NCBI GenBank assembly: GCA_936911875.1 | Contig: CAKZGB010000013.1 | Location: 32,577 to 96,576, forward strand | DNA: 64,000 nt | Source of the DNA: an uncultured Lysobacteraceae bacterium | Lineage (GTDB): Bacteria > Pseudomonadota > Gammaproteobacteria > Xanthomonadales > Xanthomonadaceae | Direction: 5' to 3' | Shown: positions 7,239 to 16,971 of the stretch, in pieces | Numbering within the stretch: the stretch's first letter is position 1 | How the letters are laid out: every line of letters starts with the position of its first letter | Made by a program: the position numbers and the translations under genes | Notes under the pieces: generated by a model | Seen by the model: the letters and a program-made list of their open reading frames with translations, nothing else | The model's database searches: none | What the model was told of the DNA's origin: nothing

Positions 7239-8927
7239 ATGCTGCGACTGACCGATCTCATTCTGCCTCTGAACCATACCGATGCCGAGTTGCGTGCCGC
7301 CACCGTGGCCGCGCTCGGAATTCGTGACGATCAACTGATCTCGCTACAGGTTGCGCGTCGCGGATACGATGCGCGCAAACATGGCGACGTGCGCCTGATT
7401 TACGCGCTCGATGTGGACACCACGGTGCCACCGACGCTAAAGACCAAAGGGCAGCCTTCGTTGCGTTTAGGCGAGGTGCCCAACACCGAGTATCAGTACA
7501 TCACGCGGCAAGCGCCCAAGGGCACGCATCGTCCGGTGGTGATCGGCATGGGTCCGTGCGGACTGTTTGCTGGTCTGGTGCTGGCGCAGATGGGTTTCAA
7601 CCCGATCATCATTGAGCGCGGTCAGGCGGTTAAAGAGCGCACCGCATCGACGTGGGGCCTGTGGCGCAAGCGCATTCTGACGCCCGAGTCCAATGTTCAA
7701 TTTGGCGAAGGCGGTGCCGGCACCTTCAGTGACGGCAAGTTGTACAGCCAGGTCAGCGACAAGTTTCATCACGGCCGCAAAGTGCTGACCGAATTCGTCG
7801 AAGCCGGTGCACCCGATGAGATTCTGTATGTGAGCAAGCCGCACATCGGTACGTTCCGACTAGTCAGCATGGTGCAGAACATGCGGGCCAAGATCATTGC
7901 GCTGGGCGGCGAGGTGCGTTTTGATACGCGCGTCGATGATCTGCTGCTCGAGCAACTCGAAGACGGACAGCAACAGATCCGCGGCGTGGTGCTGCAGGAC
8001 GGTTCCGAAATCCGCACCGATCACGTGGTGGTGGCGTTAGGTCACAGTGCCCGCGATACCTTCGACATGTTGTATCGCCGCGGGGTGTACATGGAGGCCA
8101 AGCCGTTCTCGGTCGGCTTCCGCATTGAGCATCCGCAGTCGATGATCGATCAGGCCCGTTTCGGCGCGCAGGCCGGCCATCCGTTGTTGGGTGCAGCCGA
8201 CTACAAGCTGGTGCATCACGCCAGCAACGGTCGAAGTGTCTACAGTTTCTGCATGTGCCCGGGCGGCACGGTGGTTGCTGCGACGTCGGAACCGAACCGC
8301 GTCGTGACCAACGGCATGAGTCAGTATTCGCGCAACGAACGCAACGCGAATGCGGGCATCGTGTGTGGCATTGATCCCGCGGACTACGTACAGGCGTTCA
8401 AGGCCGATCGGCCCGAGTTGCCTTCACATGTGTTCGATAGTGTGGTTGGAGAGGAGCGGGTGCATCCTCTGGCCGGTATCTCGCTGCAGCGCGCGTTGGA
8501 GTCGCAGGCCTTTACTGTCGGAGGCGGCAACTACAATGCACCGGCGCAGTTGATCGGCGATTTTCTGCGCGGCCAACCGTCGTCCGTCCTGGGCGAAGTG
8601 GAGCCCTCGTATAAGCCGGGCGTGACCTTGGGCTCGCTCGATTCGACGTTGCCAAGCTATGCCATCGAAGCGATTCGCGAATCGCTGCCCGCATTCGGCC
8701 GCAAGATCCGCGGCTTTGATCGGGCCGATGGCGTTCTCACCGGTGTTGAGACTCGCACCTCGTCGCCGCTGCGCATCACGCGCGGTCGTGATTTCCAGTC
8801 GCTTAATGTGCGCGGTCTATTTCCCGCCGGTGAGGGCGCGGGTTATGCCGGTGGCATTCTGAGCGCCGGCATCGATGGCATCAAAGTTGCCGAAGCGATT
8901 GCAAGGTCCGCTCTGCGCATCGCGTAA
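7239..8927 (+). CDS. COG2509-type FAD-dependent dehydrogenase
   Basis: A 562-residue flavoprotein of the uncharacterised COG2509 family. The start at MLRLTDLILPL is chosen because the family's N-terminal ferredoxin-like domain (ALGIRDDQLISLQVARRGYDAR) follows directly. The FAD-binding glycine motif is RPVVIGMGPCGLFAG near residue 113, followed by IIERG and the conserved TPESNVQFGEGGAGTFSDGKL. The C-terminal GLFPAGEGAGYAGGI is the second FAD contact. The substrate is unknown; the family is widespread and often annotated simply as NAD(P)/FAD-dependent oxidoreductase. It stands alone between convergent or unlinked genes. Confidence 0.85.
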   Translation: MLRLTDLILPLNHTDAELRAATVAALGIRDDQLISLQVARRGYDARKHGDVRLIYALDVDTTVPPTLKTKGQPSLRLGEVPNTEYQYITRQAPKGTHRPVVIGMGPCGLFAGLVLAQMGFNPIIIERGQAVKERTASTWGLWRKRILTPESNVQFGEGGAGTFSDGKLYSQVSDKFHHGRKVLTEFVEAGAPDEILYVSKPHIGTFRLVSMVQNMRAKIIALGGEVRFDTRVDDLLLEQLEDGQQQIRGVVLQDGSEIRTDHVVVALGHSARDTFDMLYRRGVYMEAKPFSVGFRIEHPQSMIDQARFGAQAGHPLLGAADYKLVHHASNGRSVYSFCMCPGGTVVAATSEPNRVVTNGMSQYSRNERNANAGIVCGIDPADYVQAFKADRPELPSHVFDSVVGEERVHPLAGISLQRALESQAFTVGGGNYNAPAQLIGDFLRGQPSSVLGEVEPSYKPGVTLGSLDSTLPSYAIEAIRESLPAFGRKIRGFDRADGVLTGVETRTSSPLRITRGRDFQSLNVRGLFPAGEGAGYAGGILSAGIDGIKVAEAIARSALRIA

Positions 8928-9023
8928 GCGCAAATCGGTAGCGCCGTGACTTCTGGCACAGGGGTCTACAGCCACTAGCCTCCAGTATAGAAGTTTGTGT
9001 CCATAACAAAGGTGCGGTAATTC

Positions 9024-10952
9024 ATGATCTTGCGGACTTCGGTGACAGCGCTGGCGCTGGCGGTAGGATTGACAGTGTTCGGCAATGCGCAGGGCATGGC
9101 GATCAAAGATGCAGATCTGATGCAGTGGCAATCCAAGGTTCCGGCACCGGTCAATCAGCCATATCCCTACGGCACCATGCGCCTGCAAGTCGATACTACC
9201 GACACCGCGCGCAAGATCTTTAAAGTCCGTCAGGAAATTCCGGTGACTGCCGGCCCTCTGACCTTGCTGTATCCCAAGTGGTTGCCGGGCAATCACGCGC
9301 CCAACGGCCCCATCAACAAGGTCGCGGGGATTCGGTTCAGCGCCGGCAAGCAGACCCTGCAATGGAAACGCGATCCGTACGATGTGTATGCCTTCCATTT
9401 GAACGTACCGCAGGGTGTCACCGGCATCACCGCAGAGTTTGACTACCTGAGCCCGAGCGCGCGCGAGCAAGGTCGCATCACCGCGACGCAGGACATGCTC
9501 AATCTGCAATGGAATACCGTTGCGCTGTATCCGGCCGGTTATTACGTGCGTCAGATTCCGGTGCAGGCCTCGGTGAAATATCCGCAAGGTTTTACGGCGG
9601 CCACGGCACTGACATCGAGCAGTAAAGACGCAGACAACACGGTGCGTTATGAAACCGTGCCATTCGATACGCTGATCGACTCGCCGGTCTATGCCGGTCG
9701 CTATTTCAAATCCTGGGATCTCGACCCGGGCAGCAAGACGCCCGTGCGTCTGAACGTGGTGGCCGATGCACCCGAACAGCTGGAAATGCCCGACGAAGCT
9801 TTGCGTGCACATCGCGCATTGGTGACGCAGGCCTACAAGGCCTTCGGCTCGCATCATTACGATCACTACGAGTTCCTGCTGTCGCTGTCAGATCAGATGG
9901 GCGGCAACGGACTGGAACATCATCGCTCCAGCGAGAACGGCCACGATCCGGATCATTTCACCAACTGGAAAGGCAGCTTTGTCGGCCGCGATCTGCTGGC
10001 GCACGAATTCACGCACAGCTGGGATGGCAAGTTCCGCCGCGGCGCCGATCTTACTACGCCCGACTACAACACGCCGATGGGCAACACGCTGCTGTGGGTC
10101 TACGAGGGTCAGACGCAGTTCTGGGGCAACGTGCTGGCGGCACGCTCCGGTCTCGTCTCGCAGGATCAGGCCAAGGACGCGACGGCAATTCTGGTTTCGA
10201 CCTATGCCGATGAACGTCCGGGCTTCGGTTGGCGTTCGATTGCCGACACCACCTTTGATCCGATCATCAATAAGCGTGCGCCGCAGGCCAACACGGGCTA
10301 TCAGTTGTCCGAAGATTACTACCGGGGCGGCCAGATGGTCTGGCTGGCGGTGCATGCCAAGATTGCCGAGCTCACCGGCGAGAAAAAGGGCATCGATGAT
10401 TTCGCCCGTGCCTTCTTTGGCGTCGATAACGGTTCGTGGGACGTGCGTCCCTATACCTTCGAAGAGGTCGTCACGACCTTGAACACTGTGGCGCCATTTG
10501 ATTGGACCACGTTCCTGCGCGAGCGCATCGACGGTACGCGCTCACCGGCCGATGGCATCATCGCCAACGGCTGGCGACTGACGTATCGCGACAAACCCAA
10601 TGACTATCAGAAGGCCGCGCTGGGTGACAGCAAGACTGCGAACTTTGCGCTCTCGCTCGGCATGAACGTTGCGTCGGCAGACGGCCGCATCAACAGCGTC
10701 GTGTGGGATGGCCCGGCGTTCAATGCCGGCTTGGGAATCGGTCAGACGCTGCTGGCCGTCAACGGCATGGCCTATACCAAGGATCGTCTGGAGACCGCGG
10801 TGCGTGCCAAGCAACCGGTCCGTCTGGTGGTGCGCAATGGTGATGTCGTGCGCGATGTCACCATCGATTACCGTGGTGGTCTGCGTTACCCGGTGCTTGA
10901 GCGCATTCCGGGAACGCCGGATCGCCTGAGCGCATTGTTGGCACCGCGCTGA
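9024..10952 (+). CDS. M61 family (glycyl aminopeptidase-like) metallopeptidase with PDZ domain
   Basis: A 642-residue exported zinc peptidase. The N-terminus is a signal peptide (TSVTALALAVGLTVFGNAQG). An N-terminal beta domain (about residues 30-215) leads to the gluzincin catalytic domain: LAHEFTHSWDGKFRR holds the HExxH-type zinc site, and VYEGQTQFW supplies the third ligand Glu. SEDYYRGGQMVWL is another M61 signature. The C-terminal 110 residues form a PDZ-like domain (INSVVWDGPAFNAGLGIGQTLLAVNG). It probably acts in the periplasm on peptides with N-terminal Gly or Ala. Length and order match family members. Confidence 0.9.
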   Translation: MILRTSVTALALAVGLTVFGNAQGMAIKDADLMQWQSKVPAPVNQPYPYGTMRLQVDTTDTARKIFKVRQEIPVTAGPLTLLYPKWLPGNHAPNGPINKVAGIRFSAGKQTLQWKRDPYDVYAFHLNVPQGVTGITAEFDYLSPSAREQGRITATQDMLNLQWNTVALYPAGYYVRQIPVQASVKYPQGFTAATALTSSSKDADNTVRYETVPFDTLIDSPVYAGRYFKSWDLDPGSKTPVRLNVVADAPEQLEMPDEALRAHRALVTQAYKAFGSHHYDHYEFLLSLSDQMGGNGLEHHRSSENGHDPDHFTNWKGSFVGRDLLAHEFTHSWDGKFRRGADLTTPDYNTPMGNTLLWVYEGQTQFWGNVLAARSGLVSQDQAKDATAILVSTYADERPGFGWRSIADTTFDPIINKRAPQANTGYQLSEDYYRGGQMVWLAVHAKIAELTGEKKGIDDFARAFFGVDNGSWDVRPYTFEEVVTTLNTVAPFDWTTFLRERIDGTRSPADGIIANGWRLTYRDKPNDYQKAALGDSKTANFALSLGMNVASADGRINSVVWDGPAFNAGLGIGQTLLAVNGMAYTKDRLETAVRAKQPVRLVVRNGDVVRDVTIDYRGGLRYPVLERIPGTPDRLSALLAPR

Positions 10953-11000
10953 TTCGCGACGCCGCCCGAACGACGCAAGGCAGGTAAGCGCGCAGTGCGC

Positions 11001-11540
11001 TTACTGGCCTTCGGCGACTGTCTTGAGTTGCGCTAAGCCTTTTTCAAAGTCCTTACCGATCATCGAGTCGAGCAGACCCAGGCCGCTCATCATCTTGGTC
11101 ATGAAGTCGGCATCGCCGGACATGGTCCAGGTGACTTGCGCGCCACCGGATTCGGTCTGAGCAATTTTGAAATCGGTGATCGCGGTCGACGACATCGGCT
11201 GCAGGAAGTCGAGCTTAATTTTGACGTCGGACGGACTGGTGGCCGAAAGAATTTCCATGCGACCGGAGCCGACGCCTTCCTTGGCGGATTCCCACGCGTA
11301 GGTCGCACCGGTACCGTTGATCGGGCCGCCGTAAGTCTGCTTCATGTTCGGATCCAACTGATGCCATGGCGACCACCGGCCCCAGTTATGAAAATCCTGA
11401 ATCTGCGCAAAGACCTCGGCAGGGGTGGCTTTGATCGGCTGCGAGGTGCGCGTCACCGAATAGGTGTTCGGCTGGAATGCTGTATACATCACCACGACAG
11501 CGACTAAGACCGCAACAACTACCAGAATGCGTTTAAACAT
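11001..11540 (-). CDS. SRPBCC-domain membrane-anchored protein (polyketide cyclase/START-like)
   Basis: A 179-residue protein with one N-terminal membrane helix (MFKRILVVVAVLVAVVVMY) and a SRPBCC fold domain. The typical pattern is present: SQPIKATPAEVFAQIQDFHNWGRWSPWHQLDPN, then GTGATYAWES, GSGRMEILS, and the long C-terminal helix around MTKMMSGLGLLDSMIGKDFEKGLAQLK. The start at 11540 is set by a GGAGAAG ribosome site. The ligand is unknown; the domain normally binds hydrophobic small molecules. It lies just downstream of the M61 gene, but on the opposite strand. Confidence 0.8.
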   Translation of the reverse strand: MFKRILVVVAVLVAVVVMYTAFQPNTYSVTRTSQPIKATPAEVFAQIQDFHNWGRWSPWHQLDPNMKQTYGGPINGTGATYAWESAKEGVGSGRMEILSATSPSDVKIKLDFLQPMSSTAITDFKIAQTESGGAQVTWTMSGDADFMTKMMSGLGLLDSMIGKDFEKGLAQLKTVAEGQ

Positions 11541-11624
11541 GTGACTTCTCCGAATCGGAACACGGACGTGGTGATGCGATTCCGAGTGTAGTGCCTGTTG
11601 CACCTGCGTGGCGCAATCCACCGG

Positions 11625-12989
11625 TTATGATTGAACGCTATTGCGGGCCTGGACGCGTAACTCGGGCATGGCGATGGTCTCCCACAAGGTGCCGATACGC
11701 GACGAACCGACCACCTGCAGTCCGGGCACCACCGCACCCTGTGCATCCAGAACACGGCCCGAATCATCGGTAAGAATGCCCAGACCATGCGGCCCCGGCA
11801 CACCCACCCCGTTCGCAAGCAATGACGCCAATAAAGGACTCGAAGGCCGTTCGAATCGCGTCTCGACTCCGGTGGCATTGATCACCACATCGGTCGGCAG
11901 CTCCTGCTCGCGGCCGTCGCGCGAACGAAAGCGCAACGCTGACCCACCGCCCCCCGGCAACAGACGCGCGGCCAGGACTCGCAGCTGACCGCTCTGCATC
12001 AATGACTGCAACTCGGCCGCAATCTCGGGTGCAACGCGATGGCGATGAATATCCCAGTAGCGCACTGCATGCCGCAGGAAGCGGGACTGTTCGTCCGCCG
12101 ACAGCGACTGCCACAGTTGCTGCCCATACGGGCGCAAGCGCTCGAACGTCCACTGCCACGGTTCGCCTTGCGCGATGCCTTGTGCAGAGCGCTGACGCAA
12201 GGTGCGCCACAAACCGAGCACGGTGTCCGGTAAATTTTCAGCAGCCGACGGTAGCGGCGATGGCAGATGCGCATCCGCGTGCGACAGCGGCAGTAAGCCG
12301 TGGCGCGACAGCACTGTGATCGGACCGCGATGGCCTGCGCGCAGGCGCGTCATCACACTATCAACCATGCTGAGTCCCGAGCCGATCACGGTGATGCGCG
12401 CATCGGGCGACATGGGATCGAGCTGCGGATAGTCCCAACTCTCAACAACGGGTAATGAACCTGCATCGATCGGCAAAGCACGCGGCGCATTGCCGATGGC
12501 GAGCACGACTTGTGCAGCCCGCAAGCTCGTACCGTCCGACAAGGTCACAACGAACCCGTCGTCGGAACGAGCCAAGGCAACGGCCTCAGCGCGCACGTGC
12601 TGCAACGATGCAAACAGCGGCTGCTCACGCAAACGCGCCAGGAGATACGCACCGTAGGCGCGACGCGGCGCATACGCATGATCGAGATCATGACCGTGCA
12701 GACCTGCCAGTGCCGGATCGGGATTGGCGGTCAGGTAATCGACAAAATCATGCGGACGATCGGCAAATGCGCTCATGCGACCTGCGGGCACATTGAGACG
12801 ATGCTCCTCGCGGTCTGTCGAATAGGCAGCGCCTTGCGCCAGCACCACACGCGGTTCGATCACCGCAATACGCGGCGAACGACCGGTGGCCGAACACATC
12901 GACAGATAGTGCAAGGCAGCGAGTGCCCCGGCGGCGCCACCGCCAATCACGATTCGGTCGTATTCGTTGCTCTTATCCAAAACGGTCAC
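11625..12989 (-). CDS. FAD/NAD(P)-binding protein (flavin monooxygenase-like)
   Basis: A 454-residue protein opening with a dinucleotide-binding motif (YDRIVIGGGAAGALAALHYL), followed by RLNVPAGRMSAF and RAYGAYLLARL, the latter typical of the FAD/NAD(P)-binding family also called HI0933/YdhS-like. A second Rossmann motif is ITVIGSGLSMVDSVM, and VVINATGVETRFERPSSPLL precedes the C-terminal FAD contact (LQVVGSSRIGTLWETIAMPELR). The GTG at 12989 is preferred: a longer frame reaches 13040 but would start inside the terminator of the upstream gene. The substrate is unknown. Confidence 0.78.
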   Translation of the reverse strand: MTVLDKSNEYDRIVIGGGAAGALAALHYLSMCSATGRSPRIAVIEPRVVLAQGAAYSTDREEHRLNVPAGRMSAFADRPHDFVDYLTANPDPALAGLHGHDLDHAYAPRRAYGAYLLARLREQPLFASLQHVRAEAVALARSDDGFVVTLSDGTSLRAAQVVLAIGNAPRALPIDAGSLPVVESWDYPQLDPMSPDARITVIGSGLSMVDSVMTRLRAGHRGPITVLSRHGLLPLSHADAHLPSPLPSAAENLPDTVLGLWRTLRQRSAQGIAQGEPWQWTFERLRPYGQQLWQSLSADEQSRFLRHAVRYWDIHRHRVAPEIAAELQSLMQSGQLRVLAARLLPGGGGSALRFRSRDGREQELPTDVVINATGVETRFERPSSPLLASLLANGVGVPGPHGLGILTDDSGRVLDAQGAVVPGLQVVGSSRIGTLWETIAMPELRVQARNSVQS

Positions 12990-13020
12990 AGATCCAAAGT
13001 CCGAAAATGCATGCCCATCG

Positions 13021-13053
13021 TAAAACGAAAAACCCCGCACGGCATGTGCGGGG
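13021..13053 (-). terminator. Rho-independent terminator of the indolepyruvate oxidoreductase gene
   Basis: An 8-bp stem CCCCGCAC/GTGCGGGG (13033-13053) with a 5-base loop is followed on the minus strand by TTTTTCGTTTTA. It lies 20 bases past the stop at 13074. Confidence 0.88.
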
Positions 13054-13073
13054 TCTCGTTGAACCCGGCTTAA

Positions 13074-16000
13074 TTAAGCGACGCGGACTAGGCGCAGCGG
13101 GTTACGGAACTCGCGCAGCAGTTCGCCGAGTTCGATTTTGGCGGTGTGCACATTCGCCTCCTTGATGTGACCGAAGCCGCGCATGCGTTGCGGGATCTCG
13201 GCAATCTTGACGGCCAGATCGACGTTGTTGCCGTTGATCTCGCCCAGGATGCCTTCGATCGTCTGCACGTAGTCCTTGATCAGCGCGCGTTCCCTACGGC
13301 GTTCCTCGGTATAGCCGAACACGTCGAAGGCAGTGCCGCGCAGACCCTTGAGCTTGGCCAGCAGGCCGAACCACTTGAGCATCGAGGGACCGTATTCCTT
13401 CTTGATCAGATGCCCGTTGGCATCGCGTTTGGTGAACAGCGGCGGGGCCAGGTGGAAGGTCAGCGTGTAGTCGCCTTCGAACTGCTGCTCGAGCTGACGA
13501 CGGAAGGTGCCATCGCTGTACAGACGCGCGACTTCGTATTCGTCCTTGTAGGACATCAGCTTGAACAGATTGCGGGCCACGGCCTCTGTCAGACCATGCA
13601 TGCCGCGCAGACGAGCCTGCTCGGCATCGCGCACGTGCGACACGAACGACGAGTAATCGCGCGCGTAATCGGCATTCTGATATTGCGTCAGGAATTCGAC
13701 GCGACGTTCGATCAGCTCATCGAGCGAACGCGACAGTCGCGAATCGTCGAGCGGCAGATCGGCAACCGTACCGGTGCCTTCGCCCGATGCCGGCAGATGC
13801 TGCACAGCGCGCTCGGTCGGAACAGGTGCCGACGGCGATGCGAACTCGTGTTCTTCCCACTCGCCCGGGGCCAGCATCGGCAATTCGATATTGGTGTTGC
13901 CCAGTTCGGCAGTTGCGCGATCCACACCGGCCGCCGCAGCGACAGCAGCAGGATTGGCGACGGCCAGGCGGCCCCATGCAAATGCCTTCTTGTTCATTTC
14001 GATGGCGGCACCGTTGAGTTCAATGGCGCGCATCAGCGAATCGAACGACAGCGGGATCAGACCTTGTTGCCACGCATAACCCATGATGAAACTGTTCGAA
14101 GCGATCGCATCGCCCATCAGCTTGGTCGCGAGCTTGGTGGCATCGATCATGTACGGCTTGTTGCCACCCAGGGCCTTGGAAATACCGGCGACGATGTCTT
14201 CGGCCGGGAACTCCATGTCAGGACGGGTGGTGAAGGTGCCGGGCATCGCTTCGTAAGTGTTGAGCACGACGGACGAACGGCCGTCGCGGATCTTGGACAG
14301 CACCCAGTAATCGTTGACGACGACCATGTCGCAACCGAGTACCAGATCGGCCTCACCGGCGGCAATACGCACGGCGTGCAGATCGGCCGGCGTGCGGGCC
14401 AGACGGATGTGCGACGTCACCGCGCCACCCTTTTGTGCCAGACCGGTCTGATCGAGCACGGTGGCACCGAGACCTTCGAGATGGCCGGCCATGCCGAGCA
14501 GGGCACCGATGGTCACCACGCCGGTACCGCCAACGCCGGTCAGCAGGATGTTCCACGGCTTGGACAGATCGGAACGGATCGTCGGTTCGGGCAGGTTGTT
14601 GAGCAAATCGCCGACGCTAAACGACGAGCCGGAATCCTTGCGCAGCTTGCCGCCATTGACTGTCACGAACGAAGGACAGAAGCCCTTAACGCACGAGAAG
14701 TCCTTGTTGCAGTTCGACTGATCGATGGTGCGCTTGCGGCCGAACTCGGTTTCCTTGGGCAGGACCGAAACGCAGAACGATTTCTTGCCGCAGTCACCGC
14801 AGCCTTCGCACACGAGCGAGTTGATGATGACGCGCTTGTTGGGATCTTCCATCTTGCCGCGCTTACGGCGACGGCGCTTTTCAGTGGCGCAGGTCTGATC
14901 GTAAATCAGCACCGACACGCCCTTCACTTCACGAAGGCGCTTTTGGACCTCGTCGAGATCGGCGCGGTCATGGAACTCGACACCGCTCGGGAACAGCTCG
15001 TGCTTGTGCCACTTCCGGATATCGTCGGAGACCAGCACGATGGTGTCCACGCCTTCGGCACGCATCTGGTGCGCGATGGCCGGGACGCTGAGCGTGCCAT
15101 CGACCGGTTGACCGCCCGTCATCGCGACCGCATCGTTATACAGAATCTTGTAGGTGATGTTGACGCCGGTGGCCAAGGACTGACGGATCGCCAGCGAACC
15201 GCTGTGGAAGTACGTACCGTCGCCCAAGTTCTGGAAGACGTGTTCGGTTTCCGTAAACGGAGCCTGGCCGGACCAGGTCACGCCTTCGCCACCCATGTGC
15301 GTGTAGGTGTCGGTGTCGCGGTTCATCCAGGTCACCATGTAGTGGCAACCGATACCGCCCATGGCGCGCGAACCTTGCGGTACCACCGTCGAAGTGTTGT
15401 GCGGGCAGCCCGAACAGTAATGCGGGACGCGCGGGAACTGCGCACGGGGCAGGGCGAGCTCGGATTCCTTTTCGGCCATCCAGCCCAGCACGTTGCGGAT
15501 CTGTTCGCTGTCGTGGAACTTCTGGATGCGACGACCGATTACCCCCGCAATGGTCGCAGGCGTCAGTTCACCCGTCGACGGCAGGATCCATTCGCCCTGT
15601 TCGTCGTACTTGCCGACGATCGACGGACGCTGGCCCGGCCAGTTGTACAGGTATTCCTTCATCTGACGTTCGATGAAGGCGCGCTTTTCTTCGACGACCA
15701 GAATGTCTTCGAGACCGTCGGCAAAGCGACGCACGCCTTCGGGTTCCAGCGGCCACGTCATGCCGATCTTGTACACGCGAATGCCCAGATCTGCGCAGGC
15801 CTTTTCATCAAGACCCAGATATTCGAGTGCCTGCAGCACGTCGAGGTAGGACTTGCCGGTGGTGGCAATACCCAAACGAGGACGCGGAGAGTCGATCACG
15901 ATCTTGTCGATCTGATTTGCCCGTGCGAAGGCTTGTGCCGCCGCCACCGCATACTTGTGCAGACGCATTTCCTGATCCATCGGCGGATCTGGCCAGCGGA

Positions 16001-16766
16001 TGTTGAGACCGCCGGTCGGCAAGACAAAGTCATCGGGCGTGACGATCTTGAGCGCCAGCGGATCGACATCGAGCGACATCGACGACTCGACCGTCTCCGC
16101 AATCGTCTTGAAGCCGATCCAGCGACCGGTAAAGCGCGACATTTCCCAACCGATCAGGCCCATCTCCAGGATGTCGCGCACGCCGGCCGGATTGAGGATC
16201 GGCATCATAGCCGACACGAATTCGTCTTCGCTGCCGTGCGGCAAGGTCGAAGAACGGCAGGCATGGTCATCGGCGGCCAGTGCCAGCACACCGCCCAGCG
16301 GCGAGGTGCCCGCGGCGTTGGCGTGCTTGAACACGTCGCCCGTGCGATCCACGCCCGGACCCTTGCCGTACCACATGCCGAACACGCCATCGACCTTGCT
16401 GCCCGGGAACAGGCCGACCTGCTGCGTGCCCCACACCAAGGTGGCGCCGAGATCTTCGTTGAGGCCCGGCGTAAACTTGACCTTGGCCGCCTCGAGATAC
16501 TTGCGGGCGCGCCACAGTTCCAGGTCGAAACCGCCCAGCGGCGAACCGCGGTACCCGCTGACGAAGCCCTGCGTATTCAGGCCGGCAGCCTCATCGCGCA
16601 ACTTCTGGATGATCGGCAAGCGCACCAGCGCTTGGACGCCGCTGAGGTAGATGCGCCCGTGCTTGCGGGCATATTTGTCCTCGAGCGTGTAGTCCTTGTC
16701 CACGACCGAATTGGTCAGGGCCGTACTGGCGGACTCGGGCGAGGACAGTTCAGCGGTGCTCGTCAT
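13074..16766 (-). CDS. Indolepyruvate ferredoxin oxidoreductase, fused IorA-IorB type
   Basis: A 1230-residue fused 2-oxoacid oxidoreductase that would decarboxylate indolepyruvate or related aryl/2-oxo acids to acyl-CoA using TPP, Fe-S clusters and ferredoxin. The N-terminal pyrimidine-binding domain begins ARKHGRIYLSGVQALVRLPI and continues through GYRGSPLGG. The TPP region is PHYCSGCPHNTSTVVPQGSR and GIGCHYM. A Cys-rich segment (CEGCGDCGKKSFC, then NCNKDFSCVKGFCPSF, about residues 650-710) binds clusters. The IorB-like gamma part follows (LLTGVGGTGVVTIGALLG, DQTGLAQKGGAV). The start MTSTAELSSPESAS has a variable leader as is usual. It is a single gene with its own terminator. Confidence 0.92.
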   Translation of the reverse strand: MTSTAELSSPESASTALTNSVVDKDYTLEDKYARKHGRIYLSGVQALVRLPIIQKLRDEAAGLNTQGFVSGYRGSPLGGFDLELWRARKYLEAAKVKFTPGLNEDLGATLVWGTQQVGLFPGSKVDGVFGMWYGKGPGVDRTGDVFKHANAAGTSPLGGVLALAADDHACRSSTLPHGSEDEFVSAMMPILNPAGVRDILEMGLIGWEMSRFTGRWIGFKTIAETVESSMSLDVDPLALKIVTPDDFVLPTGGLNIRWPDPPMDQEMRLHKYAVAAAQAFARANQIDKIVIDSPRPRLGIATTGKSYLDVLQALEYLGLDEKACADLGIRVYKIGMTWPLEPEGVRRFADGLEDILVVEEKRAFIERQMKEYLYNWPGQRPSIVGKYDEQGEWILPSTGELTPATIAGVIGRRIQKFHDSEQIRNVLGWMAEKESELALPRAQFPRVPHYCSGCPHNTSTVVPQGSRAMGGIGCHYMVTWMNRDTDTYTHMGGEGVTWSGQAPFTETEHVFQNLGDGTYFHSGSLAIRQSLATGVNITYKILYNDAVAMTGGQPVDGTLSVPAIAHQMRAEGVDTIVLVSDDIRKWHKHELFPSGVEFHDRADLDEVQKRLREVKGVSVLIYDQTCATEKRRRRKRGKMEDPNKRVIINSLVCEGCGDCGKKSFCVSVLPKETEFGRKRTIDQSNCNKDFSCVKGFCPSFVTVNGGKLRKDSGSSFSVGDLLNNLPEPTIRSDLSKPWNILLTGVGGTGVVTIGALLGMAGHLEGLGATVLDQTGLAQKGGAVTSHIRLARTPADLHAVRIAAGEADLVLGCDMVVVNDYWVLSKIRDGRSSVVLNTYEAMPGTFTTRPDMEFPAEDIVAGISKALGGNKPYMIDATKLATKLMGDAIASNSFIMGYAWQQGLIPLSFDSLMRAIELNGAAIEMNKKAFAWGRLAVANPAAVAAAAGVDRATAELGNTNIELPMLAPGEWEEHEFASPSAPVPTERAVQHLPASGEGTGTVADLPLDDSRLSRSLDELIERRVEFLTQYQNADYARDYSSFVSHVRDAEQARLRGMHGLTEAVARNLFKLMSYKDEYEVARLYSDGTFRRQLEQQFEGDYTLTFHLAPPLFTKRDANGHLIKKEYGPSMLKWFGLLAKLKGLRGTAFDVFGYTEERRRERALIKDYVQTIEGILGEINGNNVDLAVKIAEIPQRMRGFGHIKEANVHTAKIELGELLREFRNPLRLVRVA

Positions 16767-16786
16767 ACGTATTCAACCATCTCAAA

Positions 16787-16828
16787 TAATCCCCCCATTA
16801 TATAAAGGGGACGGAGGGAATTAATTTT
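16787..16828. repeat. Partial REP-like repeat interrupted by the ISL3 element
   Basis: GGGGACGGAGGGAATTAATTTT at 16807-16828, broken here for length (GGGGACGGAG + GGAATTAATTTT), matches 21 of 22 bases of the arm beside rsmI (2774-2795). The rest of the arm, a further T run, continues at 21457 beyond the mobile element. The upstream CCCCCCATTAT looks like the end of an opposing arm. Confidence 0.7.
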
Positions 16829-16851
16829 GGGCATCCGGAATCTGGTGTGGG
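16829..16851 (+). repeat. Left terminal inverted repeat of the ISL3-mer element
   Basis: 23 bases starting GGGCATCCGGAATCT and ending GTGTGGG. They pair with 21426-21448 at 19 of 23 positions; similarity stops abruptly after position 23. Confidence 0.88.
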
Positions 16852-16971
16852 TTCTGGCTCCTTGGGTCTTTGTAGCTATCACTTTCAAAGAATGGATTTT
16901 GGTGTTGGACGGCTGAGCGGATGTGCTAGAGTAAAAGTCGGATTTCAGTGTGGGTTCGCCCAAGGTGCTGA

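Noticed and set aside
12987..13040. Longer start for the FAD/NAD(P) protein at 13040
   Set aside because: The GTG lies inside the stem of the upstream gene's terminator; 12989 keeps the whole FAD motif.
13146..16805. 1219-residue open frame opposite the indolepyruvate oxidoreductase gene
   Set aside because: It follows the codon bias of the true gene in mirror image, is rich in Arg and His, has no family motif, and overlaps the start and repeat of the real gene.
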